Source: Liolophura sinensis
Taxonomy: Eukaryota > Mollusca > Polyplacophora > Chitonida > Chitonidae
Assembly: GCF_032854445.1 (NCBI RefSeq)
Contig: NC_088302.1
Coordinates: forward strand, 26,315,080 to 26,379,079
Direction of reading: 5' to 3'
DNA length: 64,000 nucleotides
The position numbers were made by a program, and so were the translations under genes. The notes beneath the pieces were generated by a model. The model saw only the letters and a program-made list of their open reading frames with translations. It ran no database searches and had not been told where the DNA came from. Each line of letters begins with the position of its first letter. Positions within the stretch are counted from its first letter, which is position 1. Of the stretch, positions 1 through 12,500 are shown one piece after another.

Positions 1-3000
1 AGGCAGAGCCCTGCAAAAACCAACGCCTCGTCATCGGTCAAGTGAAGGTGTACTGACTTGAATTCAATGTATAAACCTGATGAAATGAGCAAGCAATATC
101 CTGGGAATGATCTCTTTGTCCAACATCGTGTAATTAACATTTGTTTACTGACAGGAAGAAGTAGGCCCCATGTTTCGCTCCCATTGGTTCATGTTATTTC
201 ACAAACCACGTGTATTTGTCACAAAGTTATGGGCTTTCAGCCTTTGAGAGAATTTTCTGGAGCGACAAACACTTGCCTAAATATTATAAACTTTTATTCT
301 CCAGTGTGTCCAATTAGAAAGCATGCCCTATGCAAAGTAAATTATTTAGTGTAGCTTACTTCCACCACTGCAATTTCTTACACTCATAAACCTGACAGAC
401 GTCATATAAGTGAAAAATTCTTCGGTACTACTCAAACCACAAATCAAATGTATAAATTTGCATCAAAAACTTTACACGCACATGCATCAGATTAAATCTA
501 ACACAAAATGGTTTTGCTTTTATGGCATTTTATTTGGTTTTCAGCACTATGCAGGGCATTTCACGACACTGTATCCTATGCCTCAGGACCGATATATTCA
601 CAATGCTGTCTAACTGTAACGCCATGACAAAGACACCATACATTACATACCACCCTGTCACATTATTATATACCCGGACCAATTCAAACAGGGTATGGAC
701 TGTCAACTAACCCTAAGTCCACAAACCAGGGAAATACGACGACTGTCGAGGTCAATATCTCCAATACATGTAGAAAACACCCAGTACTGTGACCGTTGGT
801 GCCATTCGAATTTTGTTAAAACTTTGTGTTCGTTTACAGTAATTCAGAGGATTTCCTAATGCAATTTATCATTATGAACTTCAGAATTTGAAGCATATGT
901 CAAATGAAATTAACACAGAAACACAAACACTTTGTAAATTAGTTAAAAGTTTCGAATGGCAATAACATGCCACCGTAGTCCAGGACTTGAATTCAATGTC
1001 TCACCATTACGTTTACAATATAAGATACTTACAGCATAAAAGCAAAGCAGCGACGACAACATAATAGTTGGCAGATGACCAAGCGTAACCGGTGAAATAA
1101 AGTCTCTTATTAATTTACCTCAATTAGGCTTTTATTCTAACTGTTCGTATATATGGTTAAATAGCAGCAAATTACCCCCCCCCCCCCCCCAGCCCCCAAC
1201 ACCGTGGATTATGCTGAATCAGGTTAAATAAAGTTGCATTGATGTCACACTGTAGTTGCATTTTATTAGACGTAGAATTAATCAAAATGCTGTGTACAAT
1301 CATATTAAAACAATGCAAAGGGTCCTGTTCCCTGGGATACTTTAATAGCCCTGGTTTATCAAGAATGCAATATTAAAGACGTAGAGCATGGGGAGTAAAC
1401 CAGAGCAGCGACGACAGTGTGGTGGCTGGTAAATTCACACGTGGCCAGTGATATACGACGTCATACCAGTTTACCCCATGTAGTGTTTCTCTTCCAACTG
1501 TTCATATCAATATATATAAATTATACGTCCCTGGCAGAATTAGTTCAAAGCTGTGATGTAATCACAATTAATAGTTAATTACATTAAGTGTAAACAAATA
1601 TGAAAGAAATGAGAAATTTGATTTGTTGTTGGTATTTTTTTCTTTCTTTGCAATGACGAACAGTAATCTGTATACTTAATTTTAATAGGTCTAATTTTAT
1701 TCTATTTGTTTTTTGTATTCACAATTCCTCTGACTACAAGAGACCACTACAATACGGATTCAATATTTTGTGCATGTTTTCTTCCTTTTAGCCTGTGAGT
1801 TGTCTTCAAACGCTTGTTGCCTTCCTTGTACAAACGTGCATGTCTCACTAGGACAAACGAAACTCTACAAAGAAAAAACTCGGAGGAAGGGTGATTTCCA
1901 CGTGTGTTCAGGTGATTTAATTACCTGTAATTGCTAAGGGCAATTGATAACGTGGCCGTGCTAAGACTGGTCCAGCTTCTCTACCACAGTCCCTAACCCC
2001 CGGTATGCTTGATGCCGGGATTTGTCGGGGGTCAGGTTGCCCGTGAACGACACGTCAGTCTTTACACGGATTTCGCTCATTTAAGCAATTACCGTTTAAA
2101 GGTCGTGCGCGCTTACGAAAGATAAGCTGTGATAAGCTATTCTTAGTCAGTATCTATATATATACATATATACACGACTCGATATTCCCTAATATATCCA
2201 GATGAACATATAAATGTGAAGTTCATCGTACTTTAGAGAGAAATTTTTTACTGTTTATTAAATGTGATGATCACCCACCATTCTGAGAAATTCTATACCA
2301 ATGACGTCTACTAATACAGTTGCCATCACTGCACTTTTGCCTACGTGCAAGACTCTGTTGTCTTTTTCTTTTTACAGGTCGCCTGTACTCATCTATCTGT
2401 AAAATCAGTCATACTCACTAAGAAAACTGACTTCCGTTAGTGGCACTTAGCACCATAAGCTCTACACATTTATATGCTAGAGGTTCATAGTACCACAAAG
2501 GAAATGTAGTTAAATACTTTTTCTAATTCATAATGTTAAACTCCATAAGATTGGCTTCGAAATGAAGAACTCATTGCCTCCGATGACGTCATAATTATTC
2601 CCAAGCAAATGGCCAGCTGGTTAATGAATAACTTGTTCACAATGGCTGCACCGACAAGCGGTTAGAACCAACATCCATCTCTAAAACCACACTGTCGTGT
2701 GATCATAACACTACGAGAGATAAAATAAACCTGACTTAAGATTATTTTATATTAAAACGTGTAAAGAATTTCAAATATGGTAGTGTTAGAAACAGGGTTT
2801 CCATAAAATTGATATGTTAAAAGACAGGAAAACGTAATTCAGCATCCCTGTTTTTCATTTTTGTGATATAGACTGAAGAGTGTAATAGGTGTTTGTGACA
2901 GAACATCGTGCTTCCGGTTTCTCTAGCCCATGACGTATCCCATGTGCGCGCAAGAATTGCAGATTAAAGTTGATTTGTAGAATTACCAAGAAAATCAGAC

Positions 3001-3177
3001 AAAAAGACTTTGTCCTTTAAGTAACAAATGTAATATTGTTTGATTTTTGTTTTGTGTAAAAAGAAGCTGAGTAGATGACCGGAGCTCATATTTGTTCCAA
3101 AACAATTCTTTTGACAAATCTTTTCAACATCTAAATATATCATCTTATAATTGTTTCAACACTTAATAATTTCTTAG
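1..3177. other. No gene recognised (intergenic)
   Basis: I see no ORF with protein-like composition and splice sites here. The stretch holds a run of 16 C at 1175-1190, a short TA-rich tract near 2150-2175, and at about 2376-2850 a diverged half copy of the fold-back element described at 25300-26265. The last is shown by the shared terminal block with TCTGTAAAATCAGTCATAC and the downstream block around ACTTTTTCTAATT. Nothing else is supported. Confidence 0.5.
2376..2850 (+). mobile_element. Half copy of fold-back DNA element
   Basis: This stretch aligns in order with 25300-25680. Shared blocks are the terminal TCTGTAAAATCAGTCATAC, the TACTTTTTCTAATT block, the ACTCATTGCCTC block, the GGCTGCACC..CAGCGGTTAGAAC-like block and the AAACGTGT..AA block. 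Only one arm is present, so it is either a truncated copy or one whose other arm has decayed. No coding capacity is visible, which suggests a non-autonomous element. Confidence 0.55.
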
Positions 3178-3560
3178 AGTGAGTGAGTGATTGGGGTTTA
3201 ACGTCGTACTTAAAAATTTTTCAGTCATATGACGACGAAGGAATCCTTAGAGTGCATGTAATGTGCCTCCTTGTTGCAAGACGGATTTCCACCGCTCTTT
3301 TATTTAGTGCTGCGTCACTGTGACCACTTACCGAAGGCAAATAAGCCGCCCCGCCCGAGCCATTATACTGATACGGGTCAACCAGTCGTTGCACTATCCC
3401 CTTCATGCTGAACGCCATAATGCCATGATCCGTAATAAGGAAACTATGTATGCGCCTAAGATTCATCCTGATTTAAAGCCACAGCCGAATTTAGGCTGAA
3501 CCTGCGACTAACAATAGGTCACGGACAGCGGGGGCCTCTGAATGCCTATTGAAATCAGTC
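3178..3560 (-). mobile_element. tRNA-derived SINE, family B (decayed)
   Basis: It begins with the GTGAGTGAGT end, followed by the conserved blocks GGGTTTAACGTCGTACTTAA and TTTTTCAGTCATATGACGACG and the body shared with the better copy at 43243-43582. In that copy the tRNA-like head reads on the minus strand, so this copy is also minus. Its head region beyond about 3420 is degraded. SINEs with this layout are widespread in molluscs (established knowledge); the exact family name was not checked. Confidence 0.7.
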
Positions 3561-5790
3561 CTGGTTTTTCATTACTCGAATTCTTATTTAGCCATTTCCA
3601 GTCCAATTTAATAGATCTATTAATGCTTTCTAAACTGCGCGAGACAGAGTCTAAATAAAACTTATTCTTTCATGGTACAAAATTTGCCATTTAGAAGTCA
3701 TGCTCACTGCTAAGTTAAATGTAGAGCGATAGGGCAGGCGAATAGACTTACATATAAGTCATGCTTTTGCAAACTTAAATTTGGATTGAACCACGTACGT
3801 TGATCTTTTTTTACATTCATATTACAAGATGACGTAAATCTGCACGTATATTTCACCATCCAACGATACACGCTGACTATATAAACTAATCGTCGCCTGT
3901 TGAATCTATATTTACTGACGTCAATTCCTGTCTGAACGCATGGGCACTGTATAGCACTGAATTACAAGGAAGCCTTTCATTCATTCCACCTCAGAGCGTG
4001 TTCGTGAATATCAAATTCTGATCATGTTGCCCATGTTTTTTTCGGTATTTTCAGTGAAAATGTTTGTTCACGCCATTGTCTCTATCCACTGTCACGCCGT
4101 CTTTGGAATTAATTACTGTCCAGCGCACCTAATGTTTATTTGCCATGTTACAAATCAGCCTACGACCACTTAATTGCATAACGAGACACAGAGCCTACAT
4201 AGTTTACAGAGACACAAAGTTTATTTTGGTGCTAATGAAAAGGTGGGGATGCGAAGTGTCGTGTTGGAACGTACCTGGGAGTTGGGGCACGAGTCAACCA
4301 ACGTATCGCACAATGAAAATAGGAACAGATGTGGGAACGAACGTCACTTAGAAGTACATACCACCCGTTACGTCTAGATCTGACCATATTAAAATATTAC
4401 AAAACACGCTTTTTCGACAAATCACAGATTTTGAGGATTCATGTACAGCCTATCTCTCCAATCAGTTGCAGGCTACGTGTGTTCTACCGACGTCATAATA
4501 ACATAAAGTTAAACAATTAAGTCAACATGATGTCAGCAAAGCCATTGGCAGATAACCAATAAACATTTCAGTATTCAACAGAAGTATTCACAGTTTTCAA
4601 TCATCAAGGGCTAAAATGACCAAATTTCAACCCTTACACTGTTGTCGCTGCTCTGGCTGCTCTGGCTTTAAGCGCCCGGCTTTACTGTTCGTTAGCTAAA
4701 TATCCCAAGGCCTGGTCACTTTGCATTCATTTGTTTTTATGTTACTGTTTGCTACCTATGATCGACGGTAACATAGCATTTTGAGTAACTCTATACCAGT
4801 GACACTGCACTTTTCTTATTACTTACTTCTGTTTAAGCCATAGTGCTAAGGCTGCTATTTGCGTACCTACATGAATAAAACACTAACTGAGGTAAAATTG
4901 GAAAAAGGTCGAATTTACTCGGTTATCCGTATGGCCATTTCCCAACCGCCACACTGTGGATGCTGCCTTGGTCTTGCTTGCTATGCAGTTTCTTATTTAT
5001 TGTATTGTCTCTTATATTCTATGCGTGTCTATAACGGGATTCTGCTGAACTACAACAAAGCATTCCCGAAGCCCAGTTCCCGTGTGTTGTTTTCATAGTA
5101 TTGTTTGTGATTGTCACGACAACACAACATTTTGACTAATTCTCAACAAGTTACACCTCATAAATTGTTAGTAACATCAACGCAGTTTTTGATTTACCTG
5201 ATTAAGCAATGAAAGCACATACATAGACAGTTTGAATAAAACTGAGGTAAATTGACATTATTAGCTACATCTAGTCTGTGGATATAATTTTAGGAAGTAG
5301 ACCAATCAAGTGCGGATAAATATTCGAGCCGAAGCCAGTTGAGTGTTTAGATGCAAGTGATGGCGCTGTATGACATGAAGACGACAAAACAATGTGTCTT
5401 TTTAACTTAAAGTAAATTTAAGAAAAGTTATCCTTTTGTTGAAGCGGCTTAATGTGAATTAGCTTTCCGCCGTTGTGAAAGGGAACATCATCAAACCATG
5501 AGGTACACCACTGGTACCAGAATTGTGTGGGCTAGAAACAGTCAGGCTCGGCCTTTTAATAATGATGACTTTCAAATGTGGCTGCACTCCTAAAACGAGA
5601 GTTATATATTATCACGAAGAGTGACTGCATTTGCATAAAGTGTATTAACGCCCAACGTGTTCACATTCCAAATCCATTAAAAGTTGGTTAATCGAGATCT
5701 TAAACCAACACTAGAAGCAGATTTGAAAAATTTCACTATTAATGGAGTTAGAATATGAACACCTTTGAAGAGTGTTGAAACATGACTCTA
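3561..5790. other. No gene recognised (intergenic)
   Basis: The stretch is AT-rich. Open frames of 60-80 codons at 4145-4520 and 4859-5098 have no flanking splice pattern or recognisable domain. A block at about 4630-4680 (GTCGTCGCTGCTCTGG-like in reverse) resembles 1395-1420 in inverted orientation, which suggests remnants of one more repeat family. Confidence 0.4.
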
Positions 5791-5794
5791 ATAA

Positions 5795-6860
5795 GTGCAG
5801 CCACTACTCGTGATCTTTGCAGTGTTAAATGTAACACTTTGCGTTTGCTCATAACCATAATGAATAATTATTAGTCTAATTTATTGAATCATTTATGAAA
5901 TCTTAAAATTAACCTTTCTCTGGTCCAACAGTTTTTTAAGATCCTTATATCTAACAGGAGAAATGGCATAAATTTACACATTAAGATGACATTGTTGGAT
6001 CAGTTGGCGCAGTCGAGAGTGAATATCGATATAAACCCGGTTTGGCAATCTCCAAATGTGAGATATTAATTGGAAGTCAGGCTGTAGTAAGGCGTACTTT
6101 GACAAGTCCTATGTACAAAGTATAGTTCCTACTATCTACGGTCTCAGCGCATTAACATTACAACATACAGACACTACCGTTATGATACATGGACACATTT
6201 TTAAAATTTTGAAAAGAAACTACCTAAATTGAAGAAGTTATTCCATAATTATTTCATATATAATATTCATCACATGACATGCAGCTCAAAGACAATACAC
6301 TACGATTAACAGCTGTTCCACCTTCGTAGATACTTCATTAACATTTAATTAAAACTGGTCAGATAAATGTAACTAACATACACGTAAATGCAGTCACACC
6401 TCGCGATCTTTACATTGTCAAAGGTAACACTTTGCGTATGCCCATAACCAGGATTAATTATTATTAAAGTTTAATTGATTGAATCAGTTTTAAATTAACA
6501 TTTTTCTGGTCCATTCAGAAACAAGTGTTTTTAAGATCTTTATATTTAACTGTACAAATGTCATAATTTATGACATTACGATGGCAATGTGAGATCAGCT
6601 GATTTGACACATTCATGCGTACAGTCGTGAATCCAGAGTGATTACTTGCACAAACTCAATTTGTTATTCTGCGAATGTGAGATAATAATTAAATATAATA
6701 ATATTAATATTAAAGTCAGGCAGTAGTAAGGCGTAGTGAGACAATGCCTATATACAAAACATAGTCCCTCCGTTCTATGGTCACAGCGTAAATGGAAGAA
6801 GTTTGTTCCATGGTTGTTTTATATATAATATTCATCATGTGACATGTGGCTCAATAACAG
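5795..6860 (+). repeat. Diverged direct duplication, ~0.5 kb unit
   Basis: The segment at about 5795-6310 recurs, diverged, at about 6388-6860. Colinear blocks include GTAACACTTTGCGT, the CATAACCA..AATTATTA block, CTGGTCCA, AAATGTGAGAT followed by AATTA, AGTAAGGCGTA and ATATATAATATTCATCA. The second copy has small insertions. No coding potential is seen, so this is either a tandem duplication or two insertions of one element. Confidence 0.65.
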
Positions 6861-7175
6861 TGCACTACGATTTAAATCCGTTCAACCTGTATAAAAGGAT
6901 TTTGAATTATTTCCATAACTCTTGTTTTCCACATATATGCATGGCTATATTTGAATGAAGGCACACAAGGCTCATATTAATTGCACCGCGAAAGATATTT
7001 CTATTCAGACAGACATGTCTGTATTTTTCAATTACTCACAAATTCTAAATTCAAAGCATCTGCTGTAAAGACAACAAAATCAAACAAAATATACACACTG
7101 TAAACAGACCTACAATGCTAAATGTATAAATACACAGGTGAAAGACTCAATACTGAACGTGTAGGATACACTTAC

Positions 7176-7203
7176 CCCCAGATTTGGTCATGGCTGCCGA
7201 CAT
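7176..7203 (-). CDS. Possible first coding exon of a minus-strand gene
   Basis: Reading leftwards, a start codon at 7203 opens a frame reading MSAAMTKSG and then meets a strong donor (GGGG followed by GTAAGTG) at 7175. The second ATG has a good initiation context (GGCAGCCATGA). No downstream exon was found in 1-7140. The call rests only on the donor and start context. It may be a chance match or a noncoding first exon facing away from the plus-strand gene at 8-9.2 kb. Confidence 0.22.
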
Positions 7204-7979
7204 TACTTGTAGCACTAAGCATGAATTGATCGCCCTACACAGTTCCCAACACTGCTCCCATCTTCTCTGTAACCTGTACTTTTGAAACCCCAAACAAATC
7301 AACTCCCACTCAACCTGGGGCTCGAAAAGGGGTTCGTTGCTAGCTCTCACAACCTCTGCCAGTCAGTACTGCTGGCAGAAGATCTTTTCCATTATCGCTG
7401 TTTTCACCACCACCCCATACCAACCCCATCTACTATGGCAATCATCACACTGCACATGCGTGGATCAGTATACATAGGTAGAATGAAAAAGGCCAATCTT
7501 CTTCATATATTAAAGAGCGTGGTAATTTAGAGAAAGACAGTCTCAGGTAAAGACTAGAAAACTCAACGCAACGTTTTCTGGACAAAATGTGCAGTTTGTA
7601 GGTCAATTGGTGGGTAAATAACATAACATTATCATATGTGTTTTGCCAACATTGTTTATGTATTGTAAACAACGTTATGTGTGGGATTATAGTCTGTCCA
7701 CATGTTCCACCTGACGCTTACAGCTTCACCTGGGGTACCTCTGGGGGCTTTTGTTTTAGTTAGCACCGATGTCCTACATCTTCAAACCACCTTCACAGTG
7801 ACATTTGAAGCCGTAATTAAGCCAACCAGTGGTTTGATGTCAAGTCAGTGAATGTCTAAATGAATGAAATGTCAGCAGACGACAAGACACAGCTACCGCG
7901 TGCTTTCAGCTCTTTTGTGACACGAGGTGAAAAAGAAGCACAAAAAAAGGCAGTTGCGTGTACAGTGGGATGCAGTGTG

Positions 7980-8064
7980 AACACCATATTGGCGGCGTTG
8001 TGCCCGGAGCTTCGTGTCTGTTTGTTTGCTCCTCTCCGCCTTTCCGCATTCAGCGATTTTGCAG
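7980..8064 (+). other. Possible 5' untranslated exon of plus-strand gene
   Basis: This GC- and CpG-richer stretch ends in TTTTGCAG followed by GTAATTAAAA, a plausible splice donor. Composition and position resemble a first exon next to a promoter: TTGGCGGCG is followed by a pyrimidine-rich run. It lies about 310 bp upstream of a plausible start codon at 8378. The left border is arbitrary. Confidence 0.25.
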
Positions 8065-8377
8065 GTAATTAAAACACAGTGTAGGTCGTAACTCCTCGAC
8101 CCCGTGCATGCAAACACCCATCCCCAACAGAAAACAAAAAGAGAGAGAAAAAACTGGAAAACGAAGCTGTCTATCCTCTACGTGTGCGACTCAAAATAAG
8201 CGCCCGCTCTGTTTAACCAGGTGGTGCGGATTCCGTCACTTGTTCACATAGAGCTATGGACTCCTTTAGTTCCCGCTAGACCATACGTCCGGGGCCTTTC
8301 AGGTGCCCGGCAAGGTGTGCGCCCTGCTTCCTCCACCCATAGACAAGTGTCTGTCAAGTATCAGTGAAATGTAATTG

Positions 8378-9239
8378 ATGATGGAGACAGAAAACGAACA
8401 AACAGATATGCAAAGTGAAGAATTGCCCCATATAGGCGTTGGTGCTGTATGTGTGGCAAAAGCGAGACAGCAATATCGCTGAGGATGAAACGTATCAAAA
8501 TAATACTATTGGATGGTTTTAAAATTCATTTTCATTCGATCGAGTAAAGCCAACTTAACTTTAGGGTGACTTCCTTCATAAACATGAAATAATCAATTCA
8601 TCGAATGAAGGATATATTTGGAGATTGTACTTGACTATGAAAGGGTTCATCCGTTCATGAAAGTTTCCCGAAATCTGAAATTTCCTGAAATTTCTTACAT
8701 CTAGCAGAGGTAAAGTCAATAACGGTAATGTGTAAAAAAAAAACAAGTCCTGGTGCCTGTTGCGTTATTACTACAAGTAGGTCAATGCTTATACTCGTTA
8801 TCAAGTCCTCTATTCTTGATGACAACCATTGTGTCTCAATATAAGATAACTTTAATGGCAGTTAGTGACTAACTAAAACAGGTCTTTCTGATTTTCACCG
8901 TTTGACAAAAGTACTCATAAATACTAATAATATTATATAATTGAGTAAAGAGATGTTGCGAGCAAAATTTAAATATACTGTCTGGCTATTCCCCATTAGT
9001 ACAATAATACTGATGGTCGTTTATACGGAGCTGTGCACACTAAAAATTTGATTTTTCGACCACAAAATATCAACTGTGTTATGGATGAAGAGGTTTGTGT
9101 TGTGGGTAGAGGAAGCCCTAGTAGGATGTTTGTACATGAGAAACCTCCTGCCTTAAAGTCGCAGCAAAAGCATGCAGAGCTCGAATTGTATCTCCTTGGC
9201 CAGTTGCTAGTGTGGCGCATGGGTTATGTGAATCCGTAA
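8378..9239 (+). CDS. Small plus-strand gene, two coding exons, unknown function
   Basis: The proposed exons are 8378-8446 (23 codons, donor GTATGTG, phase 0) and 9000-9239 (79 codons plus TAA). The second is preceded by the good acceptor CTATTCCCCATTAG. The frame of the second exon is strongly protein-like; it includes the stretch GRLYGAVHTKNLIF and ends WRMGYVNP. An AATAAA lies 20 bp after the stop. The joined product would be 102 aa, acidic at the start, without a signal peptide or membrane segment. I do not recognise the family. The last exon is the better supported part; the first coding exon and its donor are inferred from phase only. Confidence 0.38.
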
Positions 9240-9259
9240 GGGGTGGCCCGTTTAACACC

Positions 9260-9265
9260 AATAAA
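9260..9265 (+). terminator. Polyadenylation signal AATAAA (plus-strand gene)
   Basis: A canonical AATAAA lies 20 bp after the TAA that ends the proposed last exon at 9239. It supports a transcript ending here on the plus strand, about 150 bp from the end of the convergent WAP gene. Confidence 0.4.
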
Positions 9266-9307
9266 TTATAATGACATTTATGGGCTTTTGTCACTTTGAG
9301 GACAAGT

Positions 9308-9313
9308 TTTATT
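9308..9313 (-). terminator. Polyadenylation signal AATAAA (WAP gene)
   Basis: On the minus strand an AATAAA lies about 105 bp beyond the TAG stop of the WAP gene at 9418. It is the first canonical signal downstream and gives a short 3' untranslated region. The two convergent genes would then end within about 50 bp of each other or overlap slightly. Confidence 0.45.
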
Positions 9314-9417
9314 AGTTATTATATAAACATTGTTTTACAGATTATCGTGTTTGAAGCAGATGTTCAGCTTTGAAACAAACAAACTTCAGAAATCCACTAC
9401 AAATTTTTGTGTCGACC

Positions 9418-9560
9418 CTAACGAATTGCTGTTTTGCAAACCCGCCCGCAGCCTTCACTACAGCACTTCTGGTCAGCCCTACACTCGCTGTCCGACAGGC
9501 AGTTGTACCCCGGGATAAACACACAAATACCAACCAATCCAGATGGCGCGGGACATGCCC
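9418..9560 (-). CDS. WAP gene exon 4: WAP domain 2 and stop
   Basis: The acceptor is TTATTGCAG at 9561. The exon enters in phase 1 and codes one complete WAP domain, from CPAPSGLVGIC through DQKCCSEGCGRVC, then six residues and TAG. Eight cysteines are present. Its sequence is close to domain 1 (both contain KCCSEGC and GICxF), so the domains arose by duplication. Confidence 0.85.
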
Positions 9561-12500
9561 CTGCAATAAAGAATAACACGATATAAGAAGGACAGATTGA
9601 TGTTAGGTGGGCCGAATTGCTTAGGTAAATGATCGAATGCATGGTTAAATGATTGAATGTAAGACTGCTGCGTAATTGTGTGGCTAATTTACTAACTCAC
9701 TGGTAGGAACGGGTGTTTTGGCCTACCACAGTCAGAACATAATTTATCACAATGCCGAGCATTACGGACAGCTGTTCTTGAAATAACAGCAGTGCGTCAG
9801 GCAACACTCTTCCGAGACTGCTCTGACGTTAGTTTTGCCAAAACATTTGTTGGGCTAAGGATTACCGCAAACCAAGTCAGAGCGCGCTACATTTATAAAC
9901 CTGATGCAGTTGTCGTGGCAGTTTGTCATGGCGCCTTGGACCCAAAACCGAGGCAAGGACTCAAGACCAACTTAGGTCAACTTTTTGTCGTTTTTACTCG
10001 ATTAGCAAGGGTGTGTGCAATGTTGTTGTTGTTGTTGTTGTTAGAACTCTTTGGAAAGTGAAGGCAAGAAAAGTTATTGACTAGTAAGCCCTTTTCGGCA
10101 TACACGTGCATCCTTTACTCCTTAGGTTAACAGAAAAAATGTCCAGTGGTGAGTCTGCATTCATCAACTGTTTCGCAAATGTGGTAGCCTAATTATCCTA
10201 GAATGTCTCTGAATTATGCCACTGTATATTGAGTACTTTGAATTCAGCAATTCCGAAATGGCCAACGAACCTTGCAGTGCTGAAACCTTTTTTGAACACA
10301 ACAGAATCCTGTTTTACAAGGACATTTACCGTGTTGGCGAAGCTCTTCACTGCATGACGACACGGAAGTTGTGCGACTGCTTCGTAAAACAGACCCCTGC
10401 TTATAAAACCATGCATAAGCAATGAGATAAACAAAGTGTAAATCTGACTTGCCTGCATGATCTTGGACCCCCAGGGCTCTCTTGCAAACCTTGTTACAAC
10501 CTTCACTGCAGCACTTCTCTCCTGTCACAGATAAATACAATCATTTTTACAGACCAACAATCGTACAACTGTGGTGAGTGTAAATAGATATCACGCTAAC
10601 ACCTTTATCTTATTTATCAGTTGCCGACAACCCGGATTGAACATCGTTATAACTCTTCTTGTATGAACGCTAGTTTTAGAATGAATAAATGTGTGCTTGG
10701 TTGTAACATCATACTTAAAAATTTTTCAGTCATGTCACGACGAGGTGTCATTAGATGCGTGTATATACATCGTCTCTTCTTAGGCTGAGCGCCAAGCGAG
10801 GCAGCAACAAATGACGTTTTGAAAGTCTTTGGTTTGACCTGATCGGGTTTGATCCTGGGCCTCCCCGCCAGGTTACGTTAGAGGCTGCCATTCCCATAAT
10901 ACACGAACATGCATATGTTGTACAATAGTAATAGAAGTAAACTGTTCTTCAGCATGTTGTAAAACACCAATTACACAAATAAAAATCAAAAAGTACAATC
11001 ATAGTTTTCCTCGTGTTTACCACCAATTATCTCATCACAATCTACCAGGGAGTTCAAAACTATCTCTCTGTGAGTTTAACAGGTGTAAAACCTCACTATC
11101 CAGTCACATAATCTTGTCTGTGTGTATCTCTGAATCATTGTTTTTTTGTTTAACAGTGCCTCGTTACGTCAATGTTGTCAGCACTTACCTCTTCCCAAGT
11201 ATGTTCACCTTGGTTATGTGGTGTGCTGGTGATGTTCAGTGTGGTCAGCACTTACCTGTTCCCCGGGCAGTTCACCATGGTTATGTGGTGTGCTGGTGAT
11301 GTCAGTGTGGTCAGCACTTACCTGTTCCCCGGGCAGTTCACCATGGTTATGTGGTGTGCTGGTGATGTCAGTGTGGTCAGCACTTACCTGTTCCCCGGGC
11401 AGTTCACCATGGTTATGTGGTGTGCTGGTGATGTTCAGTGTTGTCAGCACTTACCTGTTCCCAAGTATGTTCACCTTGGTTATGTGGTGTGCTGGTGATG
11501 TTCAGTGTGGTCAGCACTTACCTGTTCCCCGGGCAGTTCACCATGGTTATGTGGTGTGCTGGTGATGTCAGTGTGGTCAGCACTTACCTGTTCCCCAGGC
11601 AGTTCACCTTGGTTATGTGGTGTGCTGGTGATGTTCAGTGTGGTCAGCACTTACCTGTTCCCCAGGCAGTTCACCTTGGTTATGTGGTGTGCTAGTGATG
11701 TCAGTGTGGTCAGCACTTACCTGTTCCCCGGGCAGTTCACCATGGTTATGTGGTGTGCTGGTGATGTCAGTGTGGTCAGCACTTACCTGTTCCCCAGGCA
11801 GTTCACCTTGGTTATGTGGTGTGCTGGTGATGTTCAGTGTGGTCAGCACTTACCTGTTCCCCGGGCAGTTCACCATGGTTATGTGGTGCGCTGGTGATGT
11901 CAGTGTGGTCAGCACTTACCTGTTCCCCAGGCAGTTCACCTTGATTATGTGGTGTGCTGGTGATGTCAGTGTGGTCAGCACTTACCTGTTCCCCGGGCAG
12001 TTCACCATGGTTATGTGGTGTGCTGGTGATGTCAGTGTGGTCAGCACTTACCCGTTTCCCAGGCAGTTCACCATGGTTATGTGGTGTGCTGGTGATGTCA
12101 GTGTGGTCAGCACTTACCTGTTTCCCAGGCAGTTCACCATGGTTATGTGGTGTGCTGGTGATGTCAGTGTGGTCAGCACTTACCTGTTCCCCAGGTAGTT
12201 CATCTTGGTTATGTGGTGTGCTGGTGATGTCAGTGTGGTCAGCACTTACCTGTTCCCGGGGCAGTTCACCATGGTTATGTGGTGTGCTGGTGATGTCAGT
12301 GTGGTCAGCACTTACCTGTTCCCCAGGCAGTTCACCTTGGTTATGTGGTGTGCTGGTGATGTTCAGTGTGGTCAGCACTTACCTGTTCCCCGGGCAGTTC
12401 ACCATGGTTATGTGGTGCGCTGGTGATGTCAGTGTGGTCAGCACTTACCTGTTCCCCAGGCAGTTCACCTTGGTTATGTGGTGTGCTGCTGATGTCAGTG

